NCBI RefSeq assembly: GCF_023101765.2
Contig: NC_064226.1
Coordinates: forward strand, 6,750,001 to 6,814,000
DNA length: 64,000 nucleotides
Origin: Spodoptera frugiperda
Taxonomy: Eukaryota; Arthropoda; Insecta; Lepidoptera; Noctuidae
Direction of reading: 5' to 3'
Below the pieces are notes generated by a model. The model had not been told where the DNA came from. It was given only the letters and a program-made list of their open reading frames with translations, and did not search any database. Shown one piece after another: positions 1 to 12,075 of this stretch. Within the stretch, counting starts at the first letter, position 1. The number at the start of each line of letters is the position of its first letter. The translations under genes and the position numbers were made by a program.

Positions 1-1583
1 AGCAGAAAAGCATAAGTTAATCTAATGATTCGAAACCATAATCAAATTAAAATTAATAAAAAGCAAAATTATTATAACTAATCAATTCATGTAGGCTACA
101 CAAAACAAGTAAAGAAAACGAGGAAAAAAAGTGAAAACATGTAGATAGATACATATTTATTTCTACTGGTAGAATTAAAATCGCACGAACAAAATAAATA
201 TTAGAATTAATTGAAACATGTAGATAGGTGCACATTACTGGTAGTTTAAAAAATAAACAAAACAAAGACTGACCTCTATCAGAAGTCAAGGTCAACTGAT
301 AGGAATTAACAGTATACTATATTATTAGCCTTTATTATATCTTTCGTAAGTATATTAAATTAGTTATCAAGTTATGTTAAATGAGTTAACCGATAACATA
401 ACAAATTAACTATATTGGCATCTTAAACACGACAAAATACATCTAAAACATGATGAGGTACACTTATAAACAAGAAAAAATGCACTAAGGAAAATACCAA
501 GTAGCAAAGTTGGTAGCCAATAAGCATAGTAATGATTTGTTTTGCAACACTCACCCGATCTCGGGTTCATTGAACTAAATGCACTTTTAAATTAATATAT
601 ATATTTTTAAATAACTACAATAAATAATGGTAGTTGACTATTGCGTCTGTTCACTGTCTTGCAGTACCCGTTCTATATATTTTAAACTGTGGAATATTCT
701 GGACAAGCGGTGAATCGCAGTCTAAGTGGAGGGGACCGTTTCGCAAAACGACCTCTGTGACGCGACTAGTTATCTCGATGTGTGGGGCGCGTCCTACCGA
801 TGAATATTTTTTATAATTACTTACTACTATTACTTCGTATAATCACTTGTGCACAAAACGTTACAAAGGGTACCCCCTTTTTAGCTCTGCCTTCGCTCTT
901 GCTAACAACTGATCTGAGTTACTCCTTCATACATCATCATTCATAATTTAATCATCCCTCACTTTTCATTATTCCTTTCATTAACTAGCCGACATCACAT
1001 TTGACAATTGACATCTGTGTGTCAGCATCCTTTCGACCTGAGTATTCTGCTTGTAGTACCCATACGTACCTACTTCTTAATCATTCTTAATTTATTATAA
1101 GGCACGTCAACAGAATAAACACCAACATGAATGAAAATAAAGATGAAGACACAAGATCATGTGCTTATGCCTATTATAGACATTCATGCATAATAATTAT
1201 TATCTATAGTTATTAATCACTCAAGAGCGATGATTAAGTAAAGACATTTCGCACCCAGCCTCATTTAACTTCCTACTTTGATATTATTCACGAAAATATC
1301 TTAGGTACTAGTAACCGACTATTTGTCTAACAATGAATGTAACAATTTCCACCATTCACTAAAGCCAATAACTGCCCTAAATTCAAGATATCCGATTTCG
1401 CTAGTCCGAAATCTTGGAAATCTATTGTATTACGCCAGTCATGTTCGATATGTCTCACATTTTCAAGACAGGAGCCGGTAACAGATTATTTCAAATTCCT
1501 TCCCTCTACTATTCGAATTTTAAAACATGTTTTTCGAGAGAGTAAGGACAAAGACTTTCAAAGATGTGAGGAGTGGACAATAA
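1..1583. other. unique AT-rich DNA, no gene seen
   Basis: Only short incidental frames occur. A GC-richer island at about 690-800 stands out and looks non-repetitive. Confidence 0.6.
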
Positions 1584-1879
1584 AAAAGAAACTTAATCTT
1601 AAAGTACCTAAGAATGTACTAATAATTCTAAAAAAATACGTCTCGTTGGGGGACCGCATGAATACGGACTGCACACCGCCACCGCCGCTATATTTCTATT
1701 TTCTGCGTTATAGTTAAGTACTTAAACATCAATTTACTTTAATGTTAACACCAAGCATGTGATACTTATGAACAAATCGTAGATAAGTAAGAAATAATTT
1801 TAGGAGCGGTCCCCCAACGCGACGTATTTTTTTAGAATTATTAGTACATTCTTAGGTACTTTAAGATTAAGTTTCTTTT
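1584..1879. mobile_element. fold-back / MITE-like element with 74-bp inverted arms
   Basis: The left arm 1584-1657 and right arm 1806-1879 are reverse complements, with one mismatch that I can see in 74 bp. They enclose 148 bp of unlike sequence. The near identity implies a young element or one kept by hairpin-driven conversion. No coding frame is present. A clear target-site duplication is hidden by the A/T runs outside the arms, so the superfamily is unknown. Confidence 0.75.
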
Positions 1880-2289
1880 ATTATTTTTTACTTTTTAAAG
1901 GGAAATTAAGTTTTTGTGTCGGGGGTTTTTTAAATTTTTAATTTAATTTTTTATTTTATACTTTTTATAGGTAGGTTAGGTTAAGTTAGGCTTAGTACAT
2001 TACATATACTTGCTATAATTTCGATTCTTGTTAAGGTAAAGATTACATCTAAGGTCAAGCGTGTTCGCTTTAATTTTTTTTTTTTTTACTTATTAATTAC
2101 TAGTTTTTGTTTCTATAAGAAGGCTAAAGATTACATTGGTGCCAGATTTTTTGTTTATAATAAAACGTAAAATTAAAAATTTTATATTTTTGTTATTAAA
2201 TTTTTAATTAAATTTTTATTTTTTTAAATTTTTTATTTAATTTTTTATTTTTGTTAATATGAAAAAATAATATCTTTCAATATATTCTT
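1880..2289. repeat. T-rich low-complexity stretch
   Basis: Long T and A runs include a 15-T run near 2076-2090. A GTCGGGGGTT motif near 1919 resembles the one at the end of the next repeat (near 2585), so the two may be parts of a single old element. Confidence 0.5.
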
Positions 2290-2487
2290 TCAGTGCGGTT
2301 TAATTTGAGACCCCATCCCAGTATATTTGCAGACCTTCGGCTAATCTCCCCACTTTTACCGCCCATAACTTTAAAACGGCTCAACCGATTTTCATCAAAC
2401 ATGTCTAAGAACACTCGCACATAAGTCCCCTTTCATACGAAAAAAACTAAATTGCAATCACTGCATCCGTTCGGGAGTTATGATGCC

Positions 2488-2554
<67 letters not shown>

Positions 2555-2599
2555 CGTCAAACTTATAACACCCCTCTTTTTGCGTCGGGGGTTAATAAA
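2290..2599 (-). repeat. lepidopteran interspersed repeat containing a (GACA)n microsatellite
   Basis: I recognise this as a common lepidopteran repeat. It has a part around AACGGCTCAACCGATTTTC, the phrase CCGTTCGGGAGTTATGATGCC, a GACA run, and the end TTGCGTCGGGGGTTAA. The family class is not known to me. Strand is given by the usual way the motif is written, starting TTAACCCCCGACGC. Confidence 0.65.
2488..2554. repeat. (GACA)n microsatellite, about 16 units
   Basis: This is an uninterrupted CAGA/GACA tandem run inside the interspersed repeat. Such runs are usually length-variable. Confidence 0.9.
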
Positions 2600-2698
2600 T
2601 AAAAAGAAATGATTTTAATACTAAGTACTACTACTCGTACTACGTTCATTTATAAGTGACCAATTACATGACTGACGAAATTTCAATGTTCATTCCAC

Positions 2699-2933
2699 GT
2701 ATTGTCACGGCTTTTATCCCTGAAGGGGCAGGTAGAGGTGCACACTTTTCACGTTTTAGTGTTAAACCACATATAATTGGATTTAACTCATACTGGGCAC
2801 AATTCCAGACTCAGTAGTAACTGAAAAATTTTCGAAAAACCGAAAAAAGCCCAGTAATACTTTACCCGACCCGGGAATCGAACCCGAGACCCCTTCGGCA
2901 GTTGCACTTGCGACTACTCGACCAACTACCTCA
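2699..2933 (-). mobile_element. tRNA-derived SINE, nearly full length (family D)
   Basis: On the minus strand a tRNA-like head holds the B box GGTTCGATTCC. It is followed by the body seen in the full copy at 27388-27670 and by the 3' block with CCTTCAGGGATAAAAG. The A-box region is degraded. The ends are set by similarity to that copy. Confidence 0.75.
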
Positions 2934-3376
2934 AAAAACTACATTCAATTTCTAAACATGTACCGTACACTTGTGCTTAGTCCTAAGAATAACAAACAGG
3001 GTGTTATTATTTCGTAACACAATGCCCGTAACTCGTAGTGACGTTTTTTGCTGCCTCGCTACGCGCATTGTGTACAAAATTTGAATAGTTTAATTGGCGC
3101 AATCGTATTTTTTCGCAAACGAACGAAGTTAATTTTAAATGTTCCGTTTAATTGAACTTCATATTGCATGTGAAATGTTTTGTTTGTTATTTTATACAGT
3201 CGACGGAGATGTTTTTTTTTTGGGACACGCTTGTCGAACGACTCTACAATACAAGCTGCAGTTCATAATACCGGCCAATTTAAAATAGAGAATCACGATG
3301 CGTTTAGTTCCCGTAAACCAATAATTCTTAGTATTTATTCAATATGTACTCACTTCATTATAAAACTTTAGAGGTA

Positions 3377-3520
3377 TTTTTAAGGGGGGAATATCATCTA
3401 ATGACTTCTCCCGGGAGAGGCGAGAGGGAGTGTCATACTCTTACTTACTAAAAACCATCCCGTTCCTACTTCTGCTTTTTTCCTCCAAACCCGGTATACC
3501 CGTTAGGTAGTCCGCAAAGG
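3377..3520 (-). mobile_element. SINE-like element, partial (family B)
   Basis: The reverse complement carries the order shared by the family: GTAGTCCGC, CGGGTATACCGGG-like, GGGATGGTTTTTAGT, a TGACACTCCCTCTCGCCTC-like block, GAGAAGTCATT and a final A-run. The 3' end lies at the left. Confidence 0.7.
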
Positions 3521-6500
3521 TCTACTAGTACTTCTAATTTATGCAATTTTGTAAACTTCTGAACATAAAACTGACGCAATAAAAAAAATTGACTTTACGC
3601 CGCTGCTTTTAATGCATCGAGGGAGGGGTGTGTTGTGTGGTAAACAAACAAACATGATTCGACCCTTCCACCTCAACGCAGTGACAATGTTTTGCTTTCG
3701 TCCAAAAATAAAAATTTAATGATAAATCATTTCATATATCACGCTCGTCCATGGTCTGACGGTCACCCACATAAAAGGGAGGTAATGTGGTACGCCATGC
3801 TTTTATGAGTATTGTAACAGCATGATGATGATTAATGGACAAAATCATTTTCTATTTGATGTAATTTTCTCATCTGTGCTATAGTATAGGTATCTAGTTA
3901 AACATTTACGTTGTGTATGGTGTAGTGCGCGACGTCGTCAACAATTAATCTTCATTAATGGTTCACTTAAGCAATGTGCGGTTTCCGCCGAACTCCAGAG
4001 AATACGGCTTGTATGTCACTTTAACTCCTTTGTGTTACTTAACTTTAACTATTTTAATGTCCCAACAAATTAGTATTGTGCACATTCTTAACAAGCCGTT
4101 CAGATTATTTAAAACATGCGCACATTCCGCGTTGCATGCTATTGTTAAAATAAACAATGAACGAAAAGATCGCCTACTTCAAAATTTCAGAATGCTTAAG
4201 TTTATTTTTCATAGTTTTAGCTCTTGCCTTCTACAAAATTTGTAGCAACAAATTTTATTTAGAATTCTTTCTTTCACTCGCGTTTGAGTAATTTGTATAA
4301 TTGAATTGTGTTTAGAAATAAAAACCGTATTACCGAAAGCCGTTACAACGTTATGCACGGATTAATTTATAACATTATACTGAACGCACTCTGAATAAAC
4401 ATTGTACATAATTTCCCTGTAATTTACACTCCATCTCGTTGCAAAAAATAACGCCCAATATTCAAGAGATCTGTAATGAATGCGAAATTAATGCAAAGTG
4501 GTTAGCTATAAATCTCCAGAGCTTTTGGGCAATAAAACAAAAAATGAGAATTACCAGTTTGATAAAACAAAAACTTTGTTTGGCAAGTGCCCCAGAGGAC
4601 GAGCCTAAACTCTGTCTGACCCTCACCTCTGTACCAATTTCTATTTTTTTTTGTCCGCGTTCAATATAACTTGTTTATTTCAGTTAGTGCTCGAGTACGG
4701 TGCGTCAACGGTTAACAACGCTCTGTTCCCTTATTTTTAATGAAAGCGTGTGCGTTTCCTATTGTTTTGTTTAGATCGTCGCTTGTTGCTCTCGTTGTTA
4801 AAATCGACGTGAATGAAGGGTCTGTTGTTTTTGCAGTTATTGTGCTATTGTGCAACAGAACCCTCTTTTATACAAGATAGACTCTTATATTACAATTGAA
4901 TTGGAGCTTGTTGACAAGAGTTTTTGATACTGTAACAAAATGCAGACAAATTGAAGGAAATTAACTTTTAAGCGCGTAATTGGAATTAACGTTTTGGGTG
5001 AAAACTGTATTGGCGTATCACAGTTCGCCGTATAGGTAGGCTGTTAATGATCGTCGCTTCAAGCTCCCCTCCCAAAAGCGGTTCTCATAAAATTTTACGA
5101 AGACTACATTTTGTAAAATAAAGTAATACCGACGCGTTCGGTCCCTTCACACTTGAACGTAACGATTGAATCTGCGCAGACTAGACACGGCTTTTTTGCG
5201 ACCGCAAATTCTATTAATATTTACGAATTCTTACATGTTTTTTTACATGACATAACATCAGGACTTTTCTCCCTTGGGATGTACAGGGATGTTTTAGTAT
5301 ACGTTTTGTGACAGTTATGTTATTACTTCCATATATTAGAAGCAGATGGGTGGGGATTTCTTTTCAGATTTGAATTCAAAGTCATAAAGATTTGTTATTT
5401 ATTGGATTTTGTTTTCTAACTGCGTAATCTATGCTGATAGGTCTCAGCAGCTTAAGAAATTGAATCAAGATAAGATGGTATTAGCAAGCCATTAAATCTA
5501 AATAATCATTAATCTGGAATACTTACAATTTATAGTTACCGAATAAAAATAAAGCAAATCGTTCTTTCCAAAACCGACATAAATCGTATCGAAACAAAAT
5601 GTATCGCATCGATAACTCCTCGGCGATACTCGCTTTGACAAAATACGATTTTTCAATATTTCTCGAAGCGCTTTTAAATATATTGTATGTAGGTACTTGT
5701 TTATAATAAGTACGCAGTATTCTAGGGTCATTTGCCCTGCTATAAACATGAATGGCGCCAAAACGTCTCTCTTATCTCGGGCATTTCTGGGAGGGCGGAA
5801 GCGGGGTCCTAAAGACGGCGCGGCGTTCTTCAAGTGTGGTCCTAAAGGATCTCAAAATAAGGGCCGAGAGATCCCTTTGAGAAAGCACTACGTCCTCAGA
5901 GCAAATGGACTGTAAGGAGAAACTCGCAACCGATTGCGATATTGATTTTTATTTAAGCGATACCGCGTTTTACTGGGAGCGCGGCTAATCTTTATCTATG
6001 AACGGAGTTGGTATAGAATATGATGTCTTTACTTTTGAGTTCGTTTTCAGTGTAAGTGTCTTATGTCTCATTTGTGGTGAATGGTACATGCCACACATTT
6101 GTCTAGTTAAAAATCGTCTTTATACCGCAATAGGGATGATGGCAAGGTATGGAAATTGGAAATCTATTTAGTCCGTCAGTTATGTCATGTATATGCAGAA
6201 GTGATGTCACGCGATATTTCAAATCGAAAGTATTTTATATTATTTGAAACATTGCCTTAAAAAATATTCCCAAGTAATTATTGCGATTTGAGAATCTATT
6301 ACAGCTTATTACTATCTTATATTATATCGCTACTAGTACTAAAGCAACATGTTGATATCAAGGGATTCCGTAGATAGTTACTAGGCAAGCTATATCAGCT
6401 TACACTGGGAGTTATTGGACGCAGTAATGCATATTAATTGATCCCCTTTGTTCTCCTAACATAGTCTTAATCCTCCTTCAATAAACTAACTTATAAGGAG

Positions 6501-8844
6501 CAAATGTATTTAATTTTGATTAAGTTTTACGGATTATTCATGAAAATCTTTGTTGAGGTAACTTGATTGTTTTCAATTCACGCTAGGGACTCATAGTCAT
6601 GAGCAGTGCGCGACAAACGACGGGCGACGTGCAAGTCCGTGGCAACACGTGATTTTTTATTTATTTTTGGTTGGCATTCAGTATGATTACAGTCTAAGTG
6701 GTATTGTTAAGTTCAAAAATAGTAATCCTAATAATACTGGAATTGAGAATCAGTCGTAGATCAGCTGTACTCTAGAACATGGCTAATAGTATAATCCCAC
6801 TAAGCAAATGACATTTAAACGTATATTAAGTAAAACGAGCGAATAAAGTGCTAGCTGCTATTGTGTGGGACGGACACAGAGTTTCGACAAAATTAAATAT
6901 ACGAATACTGAAATACTTTCAGGTTTGTTAAAAGTACAGTTGACGTTGTTCCATATAAATCTGTTCATTCTTTTACCCACAAATATAATATTAAAATTTC
7001 TTAAAATAGCAGGATCGGATTACGATGCCATATTTCAGTCTGAGCTTTCACGCTACATATTCATGGGACAAACTTGATGCGGCGGATAAGTCGGTGAATT
7101 CGTCACCAGTAGGTACTAGGAACTTTGCTCATGAATATTTATTGAATAATGCAGTTATAATACATGCCCGGCTCGGTATTTACGTCGTATTTAATTACCT
7201 TTTAGCTAATACCTTGGCTCTAAAACTTTGAATAAGTTTGTATGGTAATGTTCAAATCTGTTGTTTTGAAGTATCAATGCTTGCTAAACGAAGGCTATGT
7301 TTTGGGTTAATCAGAACAATTAAAATTCTTTAAGTTCTACTGTACAGTTGAAAAGATGCTGTAAAAGTGTGAACGAAGAATTTTTTGAGTCGAACTTTTG
7401 TAAATACATTTGTATTTAAATTAGGTGTTTATCATACTTTTATCTGTTTAACCAAAGTTCTGTTTTATTATTTGACAAAAAATATTAGTAAAGTACCTGA
7501 ATTTTAACCTTTTCGAAGACCGCAGTAATATCAAAACGAGCTAGCTGACAAAAGGCTCGACTCGTGTAAAGGGGCTAATAACATAACTGGCGAAGTGGTC
7601 GGAATAAGGACACTTCTACTTACTCTTTCGCCGAATAACGACCATTACTGTAATATGTTATGATGACCAGGTCATCCATACAAATGTACCTTGTTTTTTC
7701 AACTTATTTAGCCTGTACGTAATTTTGTTTCGTTTGCTAACGGATATAGGTGTAAAATTACAAAATGGGATGATTGTTTGCGAACAAACAGCCAGTCCGC
7801 TTATTAGAAGGGCCCACTGTAATAAAAACATCGCCTTATTACAGTTGGGATATTCAGCCCTCGGCGGAACACTGAAATTTAAATCTGGACATAAAACGAT
7901 TTGTTTTTGTTGACGCAATAAAAATAAAAATAAAATCACATTTTACAGCATGCCATTTCATGCTGAGCTGTTAAGTTCCATAAGTATGTATATTTATACG
8001 TAGGTATGTGATTTCATATAACTTGCATATTTACGCTTCATTTATGCGCAGCCAATCTGGACCATTCTACTTAAAAAAAAAGCAAATATGGGCGCAAAAT
8101 ATTTTTATCGAGCTCTTTGTGGCGCAAACTGTTTTCGCTAAAGATGACCTGACTTTTTATTTTTACGGTGACAAACACAATCGCCAAGATGCTCTACATA
8201 CATAAATAATTGAGAATGTAAGCAATCAAAACCATCTTTTATTCAAATAGTTTAAGGTAAGTTTTTGAGGGCGCTTCTTGATTATACAAGATTTGGTTTA
8301 GAAAGAATTCTTTCGTATTATCAGGTAAAAGTTATTGACTTAGGCGTAACTTCTAATAAGTGCCTTTTGGCTTATTTTCAGCTGAATCTTTTGAAAGTAG
8401 AAATCTGAATAAATTAGTTTGGATTAGGTACTTAATGTTTGATGATACGCGCGGCAGTAATTGAGATTAAAAATATATTCGTACCTATTTGGCAGCTTGA
8501 AATTGAAAAGACAGAGAGTGGTGGGATTTTATAAGTGTTTTTCTAATTTGATTACATAGAACCGATAGTATTTCTGTTCTGTAGTTGACACCTACCATTA
8601 TGCATGATAAAAAATAAATATTATGACCATAACTTTTACTAATCCGCGGCATAGCGACATATTAAGTTTTCGCTGTAACTTTTAACAGCTATTATCCTCT
8701 ATAAAATTATCTTTAAACATAATAACACTAACAGTTATCATATTAAACAACACAAATATTATAAAATATAATAAATATCTACTTTAGGGGATTACTTAAC
8801 GTTTATTGTTTTAATTTTTATTTTGTACACGTTCCGGGTTTACC
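3521..8844. other. unique DNA, no gene seen
   Basis: No repeat or protein is recognised. Frames reach 95-111 codons (3958-4245 plus, 5498-5833 minus), but their products look random. The GC-richer part at 5740-5995 may be conserved non-coding sequence. The plus frame there ends at CTGTAAGGAG, which contains a donor-like GTAAGG. Confidence 0.55.
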
Positions 8845-8895
8845 GACCTCGCGGGAGGGGGTGTAAAAAGCCCCCGAAAGCGGGAAAAAATGGTT
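8845..8895. other. GC-rich patch with a G5/C5 stem
   Basis: GGGGG at 8857-8861 can pair with CCCCC at 8871-8875 around a 9-base loop, within a GC-rich patch in AT-rich DNA. The patch resembles a piece of a lepidopteran repeat, but I cannot name it. Confidence 0.4.
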
Positions 8896-9126
8896 TTATT
8901 TGTAGGCGAGTAATTTTATTCCGTTTGCCTACGCATATTGAGATTGAAATTTATTAATAGAGAAAATGATTAGCTGGATTTACATAGCTTATTAAAGTTA
9001 CAATTTTATTTTCGAAATGTTGAATTCGATTTGTTAAATAGCTCTGAGAATGGAATACTATAAGACCGGACACTGGCTGAATTTATTTTTGTTTAGATTG
9101 ATTTATAATTAGCGTCCAATAAGTAG

Positions 9127-9200
9127 GTGTCTGTGGAAGAGCAAAGGGGGAGGCCTTTGTTCAACAGTGAACGTCTTTCGGCTGATGACGATGATGATGA
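9127..9200 (+). mobile_element. LINE 3'-end remnant with (GAT)n-like tail (family E)
   Basis: GGGGGAGGCCTTTGTTCAACAG followed by ACGTCTTTCGGCTGATGACG matches the common lepidopteran LINE end. In that end a GEAFVQQW-type C-terminus is followed by a short UTR and (GATGAT)n. Only the tail is left. Confidence 0.6.
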
Positions 9201-11175
9201 AATAGGTGTCCTAAAGGTTTTTGTGTCAAGTTTTAATAATGTAATGTTTTATGTATATTTGTTGATAAACTCAATTGTATTAACACAAGATCAACACCAA
9301 TATTATATCCTCGTAAAGTACATAGTTACAATTATCTACGAATAATCTATCACTATCTATTAAGCGAAAAGGCTAAATTACAGTATAATCACGCAACTCT
9401 TTCTAAATGTACACGAAAAAAGGCGGTAAGTGGTTTTTATCAGGACCTTTATTAATGAAGCGACAATTGCCAAACGATGGCCATTAAGTCCCGATCAAAG
9501 GATTGTGGATTGAAATCCGACCCTGTTGAATTACTGCGGTGGACCTCTTTTTAACCCAAGCTAATTTAGACTCGGAGATACGGTTCGAAGGAAAGATTTT
9601 GCGATGCGCGTTACGTATTAAATACTTTTTATAAAATAATTAAGTTTTTAAGGTGTCTGTACGGTTTCTGCGAATCAGTTTAACAGTGGAAATTAATGGC
9701 TTAAAAGTATCAGGTGAAAATCAGATCAAAATATAAATGGTTTCATATTAACAGTGTTTTTATTGAAGGAGTAACTTACAGTACACCAATAAAAGGCACA
9801 ATTACAGATGAATTAAATATTACGTCCAGACATTAACAAATAGCCAGAAGCCAGATAATGATAATTAATTTACCAGTTCCGAGGGTAGCTGCACTTAATA
9901 GCAATTAGGTTTACTTAGAGGGGAATCCCCTACATTGACTAAAACACGCTTTAATCAAACAAATTAAAATTAAACACACTTTTGTCACGGAGAACACAGA
10001 AATGGAATACAAACACCCTGTTGATTACGTGTGTAATGGGTATGTTAAATTCAACACGGCACTTACAGCCATACATAAGTACTTGCGAAGATTTCCTCCC
10101 CTAACCTTATAAATATTAATATTTCCTATCTCAGCCGTTAATTATCCAGACAACTACGGATGAACCCCTTGTACTTATTCATTAGTCAACCTAATTAGTA
10201 CAGAGAGCCGTACTTGCGAGGAAGCTACGAATTCTTTGTCAACCATATTGAATACAGAGCCATCCTGTTGCCTTTGCTAACTAAAAGAAAATTTGCGCTC
10301 CTAGCTCGTTTGTATGTTTTAGTGCAACAAAGAAAAGGAAATTATATAATGCATTTGTATAACGCTGCAGTTTACACAACTGTGTTACGAGGTAGTGTCT
10401 TTTTAATTCTTGTATCATTTTAAAATTATATTTTCGTTTTATTAAATTTCGCAGTTTGGTTATACGGGATATGTTTAATAACTACTGAATAAATAATACG
10501 ATTTTCACCGATGAATATATTGTTTCATAAGGTTAAAATGTTCATGATTAATAAATATTTTTTATATACTCACAGGCTATGTTATAAAAGGCTGAACCAA
10601 GTGGAAAAGCAGGTTGAAATCAGCCTAGTGGGTTACCGAGGCTTCGGCTCGAAAAGCAGCAGTAGGATGGTTTTTAGTCAGTAAGAGTCTGACACTCCCT
10701 TTCGCTTCGCCAAAGGCAAGAGAAGATATTGGATGATTTTTCACCCCAAGAAAAAAGTATTCTACTCTGCCATACGGCTACATAACTTTTAAAAAACATG
10801 TTTCAGAATTTTTTCTTTAATTCACTTTGCGAAATTACGTATATCTTCTCCTGAGTGTTTCCACTTTACTTTGTTCTCATTAGCGGTGTCCTGTCTTGTG
10901 TAATTGGATGCTGTTCAGCATGTCCCAGGGTGGCTAAGTACGCAAAGGGAATTGCATAGTATAATGTCACGACTACTTTCTCAAAAGAGTTAGCTTAGTG
11001 ATTTTAGGTAGTCAAAATTTTTGTCTAACTACATAGAAAAGCTTCAGTTTTGGAAATAAAGTAGGCTTATTTGGAAGTTAATTAAATAGTAAGCTGATTT
11101 TCTTTTTTTATCGTACCAATATCTTTATTTTCAAAAATGTTTAAATCCTTACACTTTCTCTATCACAACACATCT
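9201..11175. other. AT-rich DNA, no gene seen apart from one SINE
   Basis: Apart from the family B copy at 10624-10757 I see no repeat, RNA or coding signal. Confidence 0.55.
10624..10757 (+). mobile_element. SINE-like element, partial (family B)
   Basis: It contains GGTTACCGAGGCTTCGGCTC, GGTTTTTAGTCAGTAAGAG, TCTGACACTCCCT and a TTGGATGATTTT...AAAAAA end, so it is a 3'-complete and 5'-short copy. Confidence 0.75.
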
Positions 11176-11216
11176 TACGATTTAACTGTACAGTTAAACT
11201 GTATAGTTAAATCGTA
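11176..11216. repeat. 41-bp near-perfect palindrome
   Basis: Arms of 20 bp (11176-11195 and 11197-11216) are reverse complements with one mismatch around a single central A. It contains two copies of the 12-mer AACTGTAYAGTT; two more lie within the next 80 bp (11248 and 11281). Confidence 0.8.
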
Positions 11217-11678
11217 GGTCCACACAGCCTACACACCTTCAGTAAAAACTGTATAGTTTGCTCTACACACGTAACGATATAACCGTACAGTTTGTACAGT
11301 AAAATCTTTAGGTAGGTAGGTAAGGCATGCATTAACTTTCCCTATCTTAAAAGAATACCGCATTTGGTGAACTTCATGTTTGAACTTAAATAATAATACA
11401 AGTTTTATAAATAACGTGAAAGCTTAATGGTAGGACACAATAGATTTTCCATTGCAATTAAACAAGAGTGTTTCAACCCGATACGAAAATAAAACAAATT
11501 ACTTAGTATGTCAACAAAACCGTAACAAATATGGGTGTAATGATAGATAATTATACTATTTTAATTCGTTTTGTTTGCGTGACTAGGAAAGACGAAAGCT
11601 ATGATATTCTTTGTTTTGTTTTAATGAAAGTATTTTTACAATCGGAAAGTAATATGTTATATGATTGATTTGATTTGA

Positions 11679-11765
11679 TTTCAGCCATGATATCCCAGTG
11701 CAGGGCAAAGGCCTCCCTACCCTCCATCCACTCCTCTCTGTCAGAGATGTCGAGTTCGTCCTGCT
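11679..11765 (-). pseudogene. LINE ORF2 C-terminal remnant (family E)
   Basis: Read on the minus strand, one frame gives DELDISDREEWMEGREAFAL followed by HWD. This is the W...GEAF...QW end typical of lepidopteran LINE ORF2. A TAG lies three codons upstream of this segment, so the copy is dead. The usual GGGAGGCCTTTGCCCTGCA nucleotide signature is present. Confidence 0.65.
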
Positions 11766-11904
11766 ATCTTCTTTTAGGCCACATGATATATTATAACATG
11801 TTATATACCAGTTACTATTTGTAGGTCCCACTTTCAGGCAAAGCGCATTCGTATAAAAAATATACTTAGCGATTAAAGATTGCTTTGCTCCGTGAGCCAC
11901 CGTA

Positions 11905-12075
11905 GGTAGGGCTGATGCTCGACCCCGAGCTGCGGACGACGTAGTGAGTTACGGGGTTCCAGCTCGAAGCAAGAGTAAAAATAGAGTAATTTTTAATCAG
12001 TTAGAGTCTGATACTCCCTCTCACCTCTCGCAAGGCGGGAGAAGTCCATGGATGATTCTACTGCATCAAAAAAAG
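11905..12075 (+). mobile_element. SINE-like element (family B)
   Basis: It carries the 5' block GGGCTGATGCTCGACCCCGA and GCTGCGGACGACGTAG, then the diverged middle, AGTCTGATACTCCCTCTCAC, GGCGGGAGAAG and an A-run. It is more complete at the 5' side than most copies here. Confidence 0.75.

Noticed and set aside
1968..1994. Interstitial telomere (TTAGG)n.
   Set aside because: Only three degenerate units are present, next to low-complexity T-rich DNA.
2488..2554. CRISPR-like periodic array.
   Set aside because: It is a 4-bp microsatellite without spacers, in an animal genome.
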